A stretch of 16,678 nt of DNA from JBEINZ01 sp040377825 (lineage in GTDB: Bacteria; Pseudomonadota; Alphaproteobacteria; Rhizobiales; Ancalomicrobiaceae). Shown here one piece after another: positions 6,152-13,800 of the stretch. Each line of letters begins with the position of its first letter. The stretch's first letter is position 1. The notes beneath the pieces were generated by a model, which did no database searches, had not been told where the DNA came from, and was given only the letters and a program-made list of their open reading frames with translations. Made by a program: the position numbers and the translations under genes. The DNA lies in assembly GCA_040377825.1 (NCBI GenBank), contig JBEINZ010000037.1, positions 1-16,678 of the forward strand, written 5' to 3'.

Positions 6152-8857
6152 ATGATCAAACCCGCGAAAAAGATTCCTCGCTCCAAGGACGCCGCGCTCC
6201 CGGCGGAGCCCTTCGGCGAACCGCCGGCCACGCAGGGCATGCCCGGCTTTGGCGAAGCGCCGCAGGCCGCATTCGAGGGAGCGCCGCTTTCCGGCTCGGT
6301 CAGCGATTGGGCGCGCGAAATTGTCGAGGAGGCTGCAAGTCGCAAGGTCGCGAAAGCCCCGGGCTCGGCAAGTGCGTCGGGCGCCAAGGCACGCAAGAAG
6401 GCGGATGCCTCTTCAGCCTCGCCGCGCGAACGGGCGAAGGGCGGGCTCATGCCGGTCGCCGGGCTCGATATCAGCCTGGAAGACGCGGAGGCCATGCCCA
6501 AGGGCGGCGCGACCGCGACCGTGGAAGCGCTTCAAGCCCTGATTACCTCCGGCAATCCCCTGTTCAAGGACGGCAAGCTCTGGACACCCCACCGCCCGGA
6601 TCGGCCGGAAAAGTCCGAAGGCGGTATCCCGCTCAAGATTGTGTCCGAATACACCCCGCAGGGCGATCAGCCGACGGCGATCGTCGATTTGCTCGACGGG
6701 GTCGCCCGACAGGATCGGCTGCAGGTGCTGCTCGGCGTAACCGGATCGGGCAAGACCTTCACCATGGCCAACGTCATCGAGCGCACCCAACGGCCTGCCC
6801 TGGTTCTCGCCCCAAACAAAACGCTTGCCGCCCAGCTCTACGGCGAGTTCAAGTCCTTCTTTCCGGAGAATGCGGTCGAATACTTCGTTTCCTACTATGA
6901 CTACTTCCAGCCAGAAGCCTATGTTCCGCGTACCGACACCTATATCGAGAAGGAGTCCTCGATCAACGAGCAGATCGATCGGATGCGCCATGCTGCCACT
7001 CGCGCGTTGCTCGAGCGCGATGACGTCATCATCGTCGCCTCTGTCTCCTGCATCTATGGTATCGGCTCGGTGGAAACCTACACGGCCATGACCTTTGCCA
7101 TTGAGGTCGGCGAGAAGGTCAACCAACGCCAGCTCCTCGCCGATCTTGTCGCCCTGCAGTATCGCCGAAACGAAGCGGCCTTCACGCGCGGCACGTTTCG
7201 CGTGCGCGGTGATACGGTCGAGATCTTTCCGGCTCACTATGAAGACCGCGCTTGGCGCGTGTCGCTTTTCGGCGACGAGGTCGAGTCGATCGTCGAATTC
7301 GATCCGCTGACGGGGCAGAAAAGCCAGAGCCTGAAGTTCGTCAAGGTCTATGCGAATTCGCATTATGTGACGCCGAAGCCGACGCTGCAGCAGGCGGTTC
7401 AGTCGATCAAGGCGGAGCTTCGCCTGCGCCTCGTTGAATTAAACAATGCCGGTCGCCTGCTCGAAGCCCAGCGACTGGAGCAGCGCACCGTGTTCGATCT
7501 GGAAATGCTGGAGGCCACCGGCTCCTGCGCCGGCATCGAAAACTACTCGCGCTATCTGACTGGCCGCAAACCGGGCGAGCCGCCGCCGACCTTGTTCGAA
7601 TATCTGCCGGATAACGCGCTCGTATTCGTTGACGAAAGCCATGTGACGATACCGCAAATTGGCGGCATGTATCGCGGCGACTTCCGGCGCAAGGCGACGC
7701 TAGCTGAGTACGGCTTCCGCCTGCCCTCTTGCATGGACAATCGGCCATTGCGTTTTGAGGAATGGAACGCGATGCGGCCGCAGACGATCTGCGTTTCGGC
7801 AACGCCGGGCGGCTGGGAGATGGATGAATCGGGTGGCGTCTTTGCCGAGCAGGTGATCCGCCCGACCGGATTGATCGATCCTCCGATCGAGATACGGCCG
7901 GCCAAATCGCAGGTCGACGACCTCCTCGGCGAGGTCAAGGAAACCGCGCGGCGCGGCTATCGCACGCTCGTGACGACACTAACCAAGCGAATGGCCGAAG
8001 ACCTCACAGAATATCTCCACGAGCACGGCGTCCGCGTGCGCTACATGCACTCCGACGTCGAGACGTTGGAGCGTATCGAGATCATCCGGGATCTGCGGCT
8101 TGGCGCCTTCGATGTCCTGGTAGGCATCAACTTGCTGCGCGAGGGCCTGGACATCCCCGAATGCGCGCTGGTTGCCATTCTGGACGCCGACAAGGAGGGT
8201 TTCCTGCGCTCCGAGACCGCCCTCATTCAGACGATTGGCCGCGCCGCACGCAACGTTGACGGCCGGGTGGTGCTGTACGCTGACCACATGACGGGCTCGA
8301 TGGAGCGCGCGATCGCGGAAACAAACCGCCGCCGCGAGAAGCAATCGGCCTATAACGTCGAACATGGCATCACGCCGGAGACGATCAAGCGGCAGATCTC
8401 AGACATACTCGGGTCCGTCTACGAGCAAGATCACGTCACCGTCGATGCCGGCTTCGCGGAGAGCGGGCATCTGGTCGGGCACAATCTACAGGCCCATATC
8501 GCCGATCTGGAAAAGCGGATGCGCGATGCGGCCGCCAATCTGGAATTCGAAACAGCGGCTCGCTTGCGCGACGAGATGAAGCGGTTGCGCGAGACGGATC
8601 TCCTGGTTTCCGACGATCCCATAACCCGCCAATCCAATCTGGACGACGCCACCGGGGGCTTCGCGGGCGTGCGCAAGTACGGCGCGGCAGGCAATCTTCC
8701 GCCGGCGCGGGTGCGCAAGAATTTGCTGGATGAGATGACCGTCGGGCGGACGGAGATCCCGCTCGCGGAAGGCGCCCCGCCGAGCCGCCCCATGTCCCGT
8801 ACCACGGCAGGAACCGCCGGCGGCAAGAAGGGCAAGGGCCGCTGGGGCAAACGCTGA
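6152..8857 (+). CDS. uvrB: UvrABC system protein B with long N-terminal extension
   Basis: Helicase-like DNA damage verifier of nucleotide excision repair; it takes damaged DNA from UvrA and recruits UvrC. The 901 residues exceed the usual 670 or so. Core motifs are all present: Walker A GVTGSGKT (195-202), the beta-hairpin stretch YYDYFQPEAYVPRTDTYIEK, helicase box DESH (494-497), GINLLREGLDIPE and IQTIGRAARN, and the C-terminal UVR motif (about 784-818). Walker A and DESH both sit about 156 residues later than in E. coli, so the core is uninterrupted. The extra N-terminus is Ala/Lys/Pro-rich, and a basic tail of about 80 residues ends GKGRWGKR. I chose ATG 6152; a TTG at 6080 overlapping the DUF3775 stop would add 24 residues. 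The Shine-Dalgarno is weak and I found no alphaproteobacterial SOS box (GTTC-N7-GTTC) upstream. Confidence 0.96.
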   Translation: MIKPAKKIPRSKDAALPAEPFGEPPATQGMPGFGEAPQAAFEGAPLSGSVSDWAREIVEEAASRKVAKAPGSASASGAKARKKADASSASPRERAKGGLMPVAGLDISLEDAEAMPKGGATATVEALQALITSGNPLFKDGKLWTPHRPDRPEKSEGGIPLKIVSEYTPQGDQPTAIVDLLDGVARQDRLQVLLGVTGSGKTFTMANVIERTQRPALVLAPNKTLAAQLYGEFKSFFPENAVEYFVSYYDYFQPEAYVPRTDTYIEKESSINEQIDRMRHAATRALLERDDVIIVASVSCIYGIGSVETYTAMTFAIEVGEKVNQRQLLADLVALQYRRNEAAFTRGTFRVRGDTVEIFPAHYEDRAWRVSLFGDEVESIVEFDPLTGQKSQSLKFVKVYANSHYVTPKPTLQQAVQSIKAELRLRLVELNNAGRLLEAQRLEQRTVFDLEMLEATGSCAGIENYSRYLTGRKPGEPPPTLFEYLPDNALVFVDESHVTIPQIGGMYRGDFRRKATLAEYGFRLPSCMDNRPLRFEEWNAMRPQTICVSATPGGWEMDESGGVFAEQVIRPTGLIDPPIEIRPAKSQVDDLLGEVKETARRGYRTLVTTLTKRMAEDLTEYLHEHGVRVRYMHSDVETLERIEIIRDLRLGAFDVLVGINLLREGLDIPECALVAILDADKEGFLRSETALIQTIGRAARNVDGRVVLYADHMTGSMERAIAETNRRREKQSAYNVEHGITPETIKRQISDILGSVYEQDHVTVDAGFAESGHLVGHNLQAHIADLEKRMRDAAANLEFETAARLRDEMKRLRETDLLVSDDPITRQSNLDDATGGFAGVRKYGAAGNLPPARVRKNLLDEMTVGRTEIPLAEGAPPSRPMSRTTAGTAGGKKGKGRWGKR

Positions 8858-8859
8858 AC

Positions 8860-9339
8860 TTACGGGCTCGGCCGGAGCGGCACGAAGACGTGGCTCTTGA
8901 AGGCGAAGACCAGTGCTTCGTTCTGGTTGCGCCCTTCGTTATGCATCGACGTCAATCCCCACCCGGGTCGCGACTCAACGATCCGCTTTGCAATGACCTC
9001 GGTTCGATAAGTGACGCGATCGCCGACCAGAACCGGGCGGGGCCATTTCATGTCCTCGAACCCGGGGGATGGTCCGAAACTTGGCGTTTCCTCACCGCGC
9101 GCCGCGCGTTCGGCCGCGAGGCTGGCGAATTTCGAGACCAAGAGCCGCATGAAAATCGCGCTCGTATGCCACCCAGATGCCGAGAGGCCACCGAATAGCG
9201 ACGCGCGGCCGGCCTCTTCGGACAGATGGAATGGCTGCGGGTCGTAAAGCTTGGCAAAGGCGACGATTTCCTCGGCGTCGAACGCATGGCTGCCAAGCTC
9301 GAAGTTCTCCCCGACCGCGATGTCTTCGAACCACTTCAT
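8860..9339 (-). CDS. MaoC family (hot-dog) dehydratase, second of pair
   Basis: Single hot-dog protein of 159 residues in the MaoC/R-specific enoyl-CoA hydratase family. Such enzymes add water to trans-2-enoyl-CoA thioesters. The hydratase active-site pattern is intact: D33 and H38 within YDPQPFHL, followed by GGLSASGWHTSAIFMRLL and the C-terminal strand LVFAFKSHVFV. The opening FEDIAVGENFELGS is typical. Its ATG at 9339 overlaps the TGA of the upstream MaoC gene by four bases (ATGA) and has no strong ribosome site of its own, so translation is likely coupled. Its stop lies only 2 bases from the uvrB stop on the other strand. The substrate is unknown; a short or branched enoyl-CoA is possible, but context gives no pathway. 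Confidence 0.86.
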   Translation of the reverse strand: MKWFEDIAVGENFELGSHAFDAEEIVAFAKLYDPQPFHLSEEAGRASLFGGLSASGWHTSAIFMRLLVSKFASLAAERAARGEETPSFGPSPGFEDMKWPRPVLVGDRVTYRTEVIAKRIVESRPGWGLTSMHNEGRNQNEALVFAFKSHVFVPLRPSP

Positions 9340-9806
9340 ACGGTTATGTCGCCATGAGCTCGCGTTTGGATGAAGATCGAATGCTCGACCGTCATGACCG
9401 TCTCGCCGAGCGCGTTCGTGACCAAGAAGCGAAAGCCGACGATGCCTAGATCAGGCCGACCTTTCGAGACCCGAGTTGCGACGACCTCGGCCACGGCATG
9501 GAGCGTATCGCCGGGGCGAACCGGACGTTTCCACGCAAGTTTGTCGATGCCGGGGGCACCGAACGACCGCGTCTTGGCGAGAAGGCCGTCGTAGAGCAGG
9601 CGCATGAACATCGCCCCCGCGTGCCAGCCGGAGGCGGCAAGTCCGCCCAGAAGGGACGCCTTGGCCGCTTCCTCGTCGAGATGCATCGGCTGGGGATCGT
9701 AGCTGCGGGCGAAAGCAAGAAGTTCGTCGCGGTCGACCGTCTTCGAGCCCAGGTCATGGATCTGGCCGACTTGAAAATCCTCGAAGGCCAGAAGCACGTC
9801 CGTCAC
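9336..9806 (-). CDS. MaoC family (hot-dog) dehydratase, first of pair
   Basis: Paralogue of the following gene, 156 residues, same hot-dog fold and same catalytic pair (D37 and H42 in YDPQPMHL). Both proteins share FED-VG, LGS, a DPQP-HL-EEA stretch and GGL-ASGWH followed by FMRLL, which points to an old tandem duplication. This copy carries WKRPVRPGDTLHAVAEV and ends IFIQTRAHGDITV. The start is GTG at 9806, backed by GGAGAGG eight bases upstream. It follows ychF by 27 bases on the same strand, so the pair may be the tail of the ychF transcript. The two subunits could form a heterodimer, since MaoC hot-dogs work as dimers; that is inference. Confidence 0.86.
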   Translation of the reverse strand: MTDVLLAFEDFQVGQIHDLGSKTVDRDELLAFARSYDPQPMHLDEEAAKASLLGGLAASGWHAGAMFMRLLYDGLLAKTRSFGAPGIDKLAWKRPVRPGDTLHAVAEVVATRVSKGRPDLGIVGFRFLVTNALGETVMTVEHSIFIQTRAHGDITV

Positions 9807-9833
9807 CGGTTCGACCTCTCCCCGTTTTCCGCT

Positions 9834-10928
9834 TCAAGCGTTGAACTTGAACAGCATGACATCACCGTCTTGAACCAAGTATTCCTTGCCTTCGTCGCGC
9901 GACTTGCCCGCTTCCTTGGCGCCTACCTCGCCCAAGGTCACATAGTCTTCATAGGCGGTCGTTTGCGCTCGGATAAAGCCGCGCTCGAAATCGGAATGGA
10001 TCACGCCGGCCGCGCCAGGGGCCTTGGTCCCCTTCGCGATTGTCCAGGCGCGCGTTTCTTTCGGGCCGGCCGTGAAATAGGTAATCAGGCCGAGCAGATC
10101 GTAGCCCGCGCGGATCAGCCGATCGAGACCGGGCTCGTGCAGGCCGAGGGTCTCCAGGAACTCGAGCTCCTCCTCATCGGAGAGTTGAGCGACTTCCGCT
10201 TCGATGGCGGCGGAAATGACGACGGACTTCGCGCCCTGCCGCTTCGCCATCGCTTCCACCGCCGCCGAAAATGCGTTGCCGGTCGCGGCCGAGGCTTCGT
10301 CGACATTGCAAACATAGAGCACCGGCTTGGCGGTCAACAACATCATACCGTCAAGCAGCGGCTTGTCGTCCGACGATACGCTCACCAGTCGAGCAGGCTT
10401 GCCGGATTGCAGCAACTGCAGCGCCGATTCCATCACCGGCAGAAGCAGCTTCGCGTCGCGATCGCCGCCCGCGGCTTTCTTGCGCAAGGGGACGACGCGG
10501 CGTTCGAGGCTGTCGAGATCGGACAACATCAACTCGGTCTCGACGGTCTCCGCGTCCGCAACCGGATCGACCCGCCCTTCCACATGGGTGATGTCGCCGG
10601 ATTCGAAACAGCGTAGCACGTGAACAATCGCGTCCACCTCACGGATATTGGCCAGGAACTGGTTGCCGAGGCCCTCGCCCTTCGAGGCGCCGCGCACGAG
10701 GCCAGCAATATCCACGAAGGTGATCCGCGTCGGCACGATCTGCGCGGATTTCGCCATCTTGGCGATCTTGTCGAGCCGTGGATCCGGCACGGCCACCTCG
10801 CCGGTGTTCGGCTCGATCGTGCAGAACGGGTAATTGGCGGCTTGCGCGGCAGCGGTCCGCGTCAGCGCGTTGAAAAGGGTCGACTTGCCGACATTCGGCA
10901 GGCCGACAATCCCGCATTTGAAACCCAT
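9834..10928 (-). CDS. ychF: Ribosome-binding ATPase YchF (Obg-family)
   Basis: P-loop protein of the Obg family that prefers ATP and binds the 70S ribosome. It is associated with translation control and oxidative-stress response. At 364 residues it has normal length. The N-terminus MGFKCGIVGLPNVGKST contains the G1 loop (9-16); G3 is DIAGLVRGA from residue 73, followed by GEGLGNQFLANIREVDAI. The G4 site is NVDE rather than the GTPase NKxD, which is the hallmark of the ATP-preferring YchF branch. The C-terminal TGS domain begins near LGLITYFTAGPKETRAW and ends VMLFKFNA. The start at ATG 10928 is fixed by the conserved N-terminus, yet no purine-rich ribosome site precedes it. A good promoter sits 42-70 bases upstream. 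In many relatives ychF pairs with pth and rplY, but here rplY is elsewhere in the window. Confidence 0.96.
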   Translation of the reverse strand: MGFKCGIVGLPNVGKSTLFNALTRTAAAQAANYPFCTIEPNTGEVAVPDPRLDKIAKMAKSAQIVPTRITFVDIAGLVRGASKGEGLGNQFLANIREVDAIVHVLRCFESGDITHVEGRVDPVADAETVETELMLSDLDSLERRVVPLRKKAAGGDRDAKLLLPVMESALQLLQSGKPARLVSVSSDDKPLLDGMMLLTAKPVLYVCNVDEASAATGNAFSAAVEAMAKRQGAKSVVISAAIEAEVAQLSDEEELEFLETLGLHEPGLDRLIRAGYDLLGLITYFTAGPKETRAWTIAKGTKAPGAAGVIHSDFERGFIRAQTTAYEDYVTLGEVGAKEAGKSRDEGKEYLVQDGDVMLFKFNA

Positions 10929-10969
10929 GGGCGAGGAGTCTTTCTGGTCCGGTACAGATGTCGGTGCGT

Positions 10970-10998
10970 GTTAGACGGAACCAAGGAGCGAACGTCAA
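10970..10998 (-). promoter_or_regulatory. Candidate sigma-70 promoter for ychF and the MaoC genes
   Basis: On the minus strand TTGACG (10998-10993) and TCTAAC (10975-10970) are separated by exactly 17 bases. The hexamers match five and four of six consensus positions. This lies in the 82-base gap between midA and ychF and would give a leader of about 35 bases before the ychF ATG. It implies that ychF can be transcribed apart from lgt-midA. Confidence 0.5.
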
Positions 10999-11010
10999 GG
11001 GGCGGGCTGT

Positions 11011-12093
11011 TCACCACGGCAAGGGTGTCCGTGTCCGGTCGCTAACGGCCAGCACCTTGAACAAGGAACCCATCTCGTTGGGCGAGACCAACCGGTCGAC
11101 TTCGGCGACCAAGCGGTCGCGAACCGCCTGATCCTTGTCCGCGCCCAATCGGCCGGCACGTTCGGCGATGCCGAGACGGAGCAGAAATTCCCCCTGCTCC
11201 ATCGGTCCATGGACAGCCGCGCCCACCTGCCGCGCGGCTCGGCCAAGCGCGGCGAAATCGACATGGGCGGTCAGGTCCGCCTCGCCCGGCCGAGCGAGCG
11301 GGTCGACCGGCTTGTGCGCGCGCACGGCTTGGAAACTATCGCCCGTGGCGGTCTCCGCGCTGCCGTAGTCGATCGCGAGGAGCACACCGCCCTGCCCGGC
11401 GATCCGTGCGGCGATCTGATGCATGACCGCAAAAGCGACGGCGCCGACCTCCAGGATCGCGCCGTCCTGGGCCCGCAGCGCAGAGGCGGGAAGGTCTTCC
11501 GCTTGCAGCACTTGCGCTCCGATACCAAAGGTCAGCCCACCGTCAGCGTCCAGTCCGACCACCCGCTCGCGCCAGATCCCTTGCGCGCGTTGATACTGAC
11601 GAATCGGAAGGGCGTCGAAGAATTCGTTGGCGATCGTGATAGTCGGGCCCGGTGGCACGTCTTCCACGCGCTGGTGCCAGACAGGCTTCAAGGGACCAGC
11701 CGCGAGCGTCTGAGCTTGGCGATGCTTTAACCGAGCACTGGTCTCGACGAGATGCAGCCGCGCAGCCGCTATAAAATCTGGAGCAAGACGCGCCGCCCGC
11801 AACGCGTCGGCCATCAAAGTGCCGCGGCCGGGGCCCAGTTCAACGAGGCGGAACGGGGTCGGACGGCCCATGCGCGTCCAACTGTCGACCGCCCATAGAC
11901 CGATCAGCTCGCCAAACATCTGGCTGACTTCGGGTGCTGTCACGAAGTCGCCGGCGGCACCAAATGGCTCGCGCGCCATGTAATAGCCGTGCTCGGGATC
12001 GCCCAGCGCCAGCGCCATGTAGTCGGTGAGGCTCATGGGGCCGGTGAGCCGGATGAGCGCCTTGATCCGGTGCTCGAGCGGCGTCGGGCTCAT
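11011..12093 (-). CDS. MidA/NDUFAF7-type SAM-dependent methyltransferase (DUF185)
   Basis: Class I methyltransferase of 360 residues. Its mitochondrial relative NDUFAF7 methylates an arginine of complex I subunit NDUFS2 during assembly, so a role in NADH dehydrogenase assembly is likely but inferred. The family signature FGAAGDFVTAPEVSQMFGE is at 44-62, the SAM-binding motif I ELGPGRGTLM starts at 85, and a NEFFDALPIRQY segment follows. GGVLLAIDYG is another conserved strand. The ATG at 12093 lies 4 bases after the lgt stop, which suggests tight co-translation with lgt. In many alphaproteobacteria a polyphenol oxidase gene (pgeF) follows this pair; here it is absent, and an 82-base gap with a promoter leads to ychF. 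Confidence 0.92.
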   Translation of the reverse strand: MSPTPLEHRIKALIRLTGPMSLTDYMALALGDPEHGYYMAREPFGAAGDFVTAPEVSQMFGELIGLWAVDSWTRMGRPTPFRLVELGPGRGTLMADALRAARLAPDFIAAARLHLVETSARLKHRQAQTLAAGPLKPVWHQRVEDVPPGPTITIANEFFDALPIRQYQRAQGIWRERVVGLDADGGLTFGIGAQVLQAEDLPASALRAQDGAILEVGAVAFAVMHQIAARIAGQGGVLLAIDYGSAETATGDSFQAVRAHKPVDPLARPGEADLTAHVDFAALGRAARQVGAAVHGPMEQGEFLLRLGIAERAGRLGADKDQAVRDRLVAEVDRLVSPNEMGSLFKVLAVSDRTRTPLPW

Positions 12094-12097
12094 CGCC

Positions 12098-12919
12098 TCA
12101 TGCCTCGACCCGCCGGCGAGACGCCCAGATCATGAGCGCGCCGCCGGCCAGGATCATCGGCAAGGATAGGACCTGCCCCATCGTGATGCCGCCGGCCAGA
12201 TAGCCGAGCTGCGCATCGGGTTCGCGGAAGAACTCCACGATGAACCGCGCGATGCCATAGCCGGCCGTAAAAGCGCCCGCGACGAAGCCGGGCTTGGTGA
12301 GGAAGTCTAAGCGATGCGTGAGGAAACGCAGGATAACAAAAAGAACGATCCCTTCGAGCGCGGCCTCGTAGAGCTGGCTCGGGTGGCGGGGATCTGGTCC
12401 GCCGAAGGGAAAGACGATCGCCCAGGGCACATCCGATACCCGTCCCCAGAGCTCGCCATTGATGAAGTTCGCGATGCGACCGAAAAACACGCCAAACGTC
12501 GCCGACGCCGCGAATATGTCGAACAAGGTCAAAGCGGAGAATTGCCGGCCGCGCGCATAAAGGAGCATCGCGACGATCGTGCCGAGAAAGCCTCCATGGA
12601 AGGACATGCCCCCCTTCCAAACCATGAAAGCTTCCAACGGCGCGGCGAGATAACTGCTCGGATTGTAGAACAAGACATAGCCGAGCCTTCCGCCGAGTAC
12701 GATCCCGATGGTCGCGTAAACGATGAAGTCGTCGAGCTCTGCGCGCGTCGGCCGAGAGGTTGTCCCCCAAAGCCGATCGGTCTTCAAGAGGCGGGCGCCA
12801 TACCACCATCCGAGCAAAATTCCGGCTACATAGGCAAGCGCATACCAGCGAATTGCGATGGGGCCGATCGCGATGGCGACCGGATCTATGGCCGGAAAAG
12901 GAAGCGTGAGCGATAACAT
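12098..12919 (-). CDS. lgt: Prolipoprotein diacylglyceryl transferase
   Basis: Inner-membrane enzyme that transfers diacylglycerol from phosphatidylglycerol to the lipobox cysteine of prolipoproteins, the first step in lipoprotein maturation. The 273 residues show about seven helices and the family motifs: IRWYALAYVAGILLGWW, GGRLGYVLFYN, the essential His in SFHGGFLG, and GRIANFINGELWGR followed by PRHPSQLYEA. The frame is open upstream to 13120, but the ATG at 12919 (MLSLTLPFPAIDPV) fits the family N-terminus and has GAGGA 8 bases before it, so the longer form is rejected. It heads the lgt-midA pair and diverges from ubiK. In the shared gap a TATAAC hexamer occurs on the minus strand (13014-13009) without a good -35 partner. 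Confidence 0.96.
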   Translation of the reverse strand: MLSLTLPFPAIDPVAIAIGPIAIRWYALAYVAGILLGWWYGARLLKTDRLWGTTSRPTRAELDDFIVYATIGIVLGGRLGYVLFYNPSSYLAAPLEAFMVWKGGMSFHGGFLGTIVAMLLYARGRQFSALTLFDIFAASATFGVFFGRIANFINGELWGRVSDVPWAIVFPFGGPDPRHPSQLYEAALEGIVLFVILRFLTHRLDFLTKPGFVAGAFTAGYGIARFIVEFFREPDAQLGYLAGGITMGQVLSLPMILAGGALMIWASRRRVEA

Positions 12920-13107
12920 CGGAACGTCCTCGAAGGCTTGGGCAACAGTGTGACCGCGCGTGCGGGGCGTCAAGCCGACGCTGAAGCCTTCCGACTCCGC
13001 CGGCGCGTTATACGTAATGGGGACTGATCTTGCGTGGCCGGGGCGCAATACCCATAGAAAGGTTTGGCTGATTGGTACCCAAAGCTGGCCGCCAAGGAGA
13101 ATTTTCG

Positions 13108-13422
13108 ATGACGCAAACATCTAACCGTCTATTCGACGAGTTTGCCAAACTGATGACCGACGCCGCGGGGGTCGCACAGGGCGTAAGGCGGGAAGCGGAA
13201 ACCGCATTCAAGGCTCAGGCCGAAAAATTTCTTTCGGACCTCGACCTCGTGAAGCGGGAAGAATTCGACGTCGTTCGTGAGTTGGCGATAAAGGCGCGCG
13301 AGGAAAATGAGTCCTTGAAGGCACGTATCAGTGCCCTTGAGGATCGCATAGCTCATATTCAGACCCCGCCGACGGCACCAGATAGCGGCGAAGCAACACA
13401 ATTCGCCGGTGGGTCAATCTAA
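13108..13422 (+). CDS. ubiK: Accessory factor UbiK family protein (BMFP/YqiC)
   Basis: Small coiled-coil protein of 104 residues. UbiK in E. coli helps the ubiquinone synthesis complex through UbiJ, and the family is also known as membrane-fusogenic BMFP. An amphipathic N-terminal region (NRLFDEFAKLMTDAAG) leads to AETAFKAQAEKFLSDLDLV, then the hallmark KREEFDVVRELAIKAREEN and a leucine-heptad coiled coil (LKARISALEDRIAHI). A Pro/Thr tail follows. ATG 13108 has an excellent site, AAGGAGA at 13094-13100 with 7 bases spacing; the longer reading from 13072 is rejected. It diverges from lgt, a common order in alphaproteobacteria. A hairpin resembling a terminator lies 22 bases after the stop. Confidence 0.88.
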   Translation: MTQTSNRLFDEFAKLMTDAAGVAQGVRREAETAFKAQAEKFLSDLDLVKREEFDVVRELAIKAREENESLKARISALEDRIAHIQTPPTAPDSGEATQFAGGSI

Positions 13423-13443
13423 CATCTAGATTTTTGGTCAACT

Positions 13444-13484
13444 GCTTGGGCGCTATCGTTTCTTGCGCTCAAGCGCTTTGTTTG
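13444..13484 (+). terminator. Possible intrinsic terminator after ubiK
   Basis: GCTTGGGCGC (13444-13453) and GCGCTCAAGC (13465-13474) pair over 10 bp with one G-U, leaving an 11-base loop. The following GCTTTGTTT is only moderately T-rich, so termination strength is doubtful. Position just after ubiK supports the call. Confidence 0.4.
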
Positions 13485-13612
13485 GCTCAATATCTTTCAA
13501 CTCTCGATCTACCTCGACTCATCGCGCTTACGAAGCGTGAGATCGACGCCACTCGCGCGTTTCTCGTGTGGGCAACTTCCGTTCGCGCTGTCGCACGGGA
13601 GTCATCGACACG

Positions 13613-13618
13613 TATACT
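13613..13618 (+). promoter_or_regulatory. -10-like element TATACT upstream of YbjN-proC
   Basis: TATACT matches the sigma-70 -10 consensus at five of six bases. No good TTGACA-like hexamer lies 16-18 bases before it, so this is only a candidate for the YbjN-proC transcript. Confidence 0.3.
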
Positions 13619-13800
13619 GAATCACAAGAGAGATTCGCGCCGGACCACCTGGTTCGGCACCTGTGTAGGATGCGTACCGGGGATCTTGCTTGTTCGGACC
13701 CGATGCGGTTTCGGCCCTCCGGCAAGCCCTGTCCGGTTTTGTCGCGTAGCGTTGTGTCCCTGCCGCGTATGGTCCGTCTCTGACGCGAGGACAAGGCCCC

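Larger units (their letters stand above)
13423..13800. other. 378-base gap between ubiK and the YbjN gene
   Basis: No convincing gene on either strand. An open frame starting near 13434 runs into the YbjN gene in another frame and has no family resemblance. The gap holds the ubiK hairpin, a good -10-like TATACT (13613-13618) lacking a clear -35, and an 8-bp hairpin GCCGGACC/GGTTCGGC with ACCT loop (13639-13658). If TATACT is used, the YbjN mRNA would have a leader of about 175 bases. Confidence 0.5.

Noticed and set aside
6413..7363. 316-residue minus-strand frame inside uvrB
   Set aside because: Shadow of the UvrB coding strand; no domain and no ribosome site.
9498..10616. 372-residue open frame on the plus strand
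   Set aside because: Lies fully opposite ychF and the MaoC gene, Arg/Gly-rich, no family features; a high-GC shadow frame.
12920..13120. Extended N-terminus of Lgt
   Set aside because: The family starts at the ATG 12919 region, which has GAGGA upstream; the extension runs into the ubiK start.
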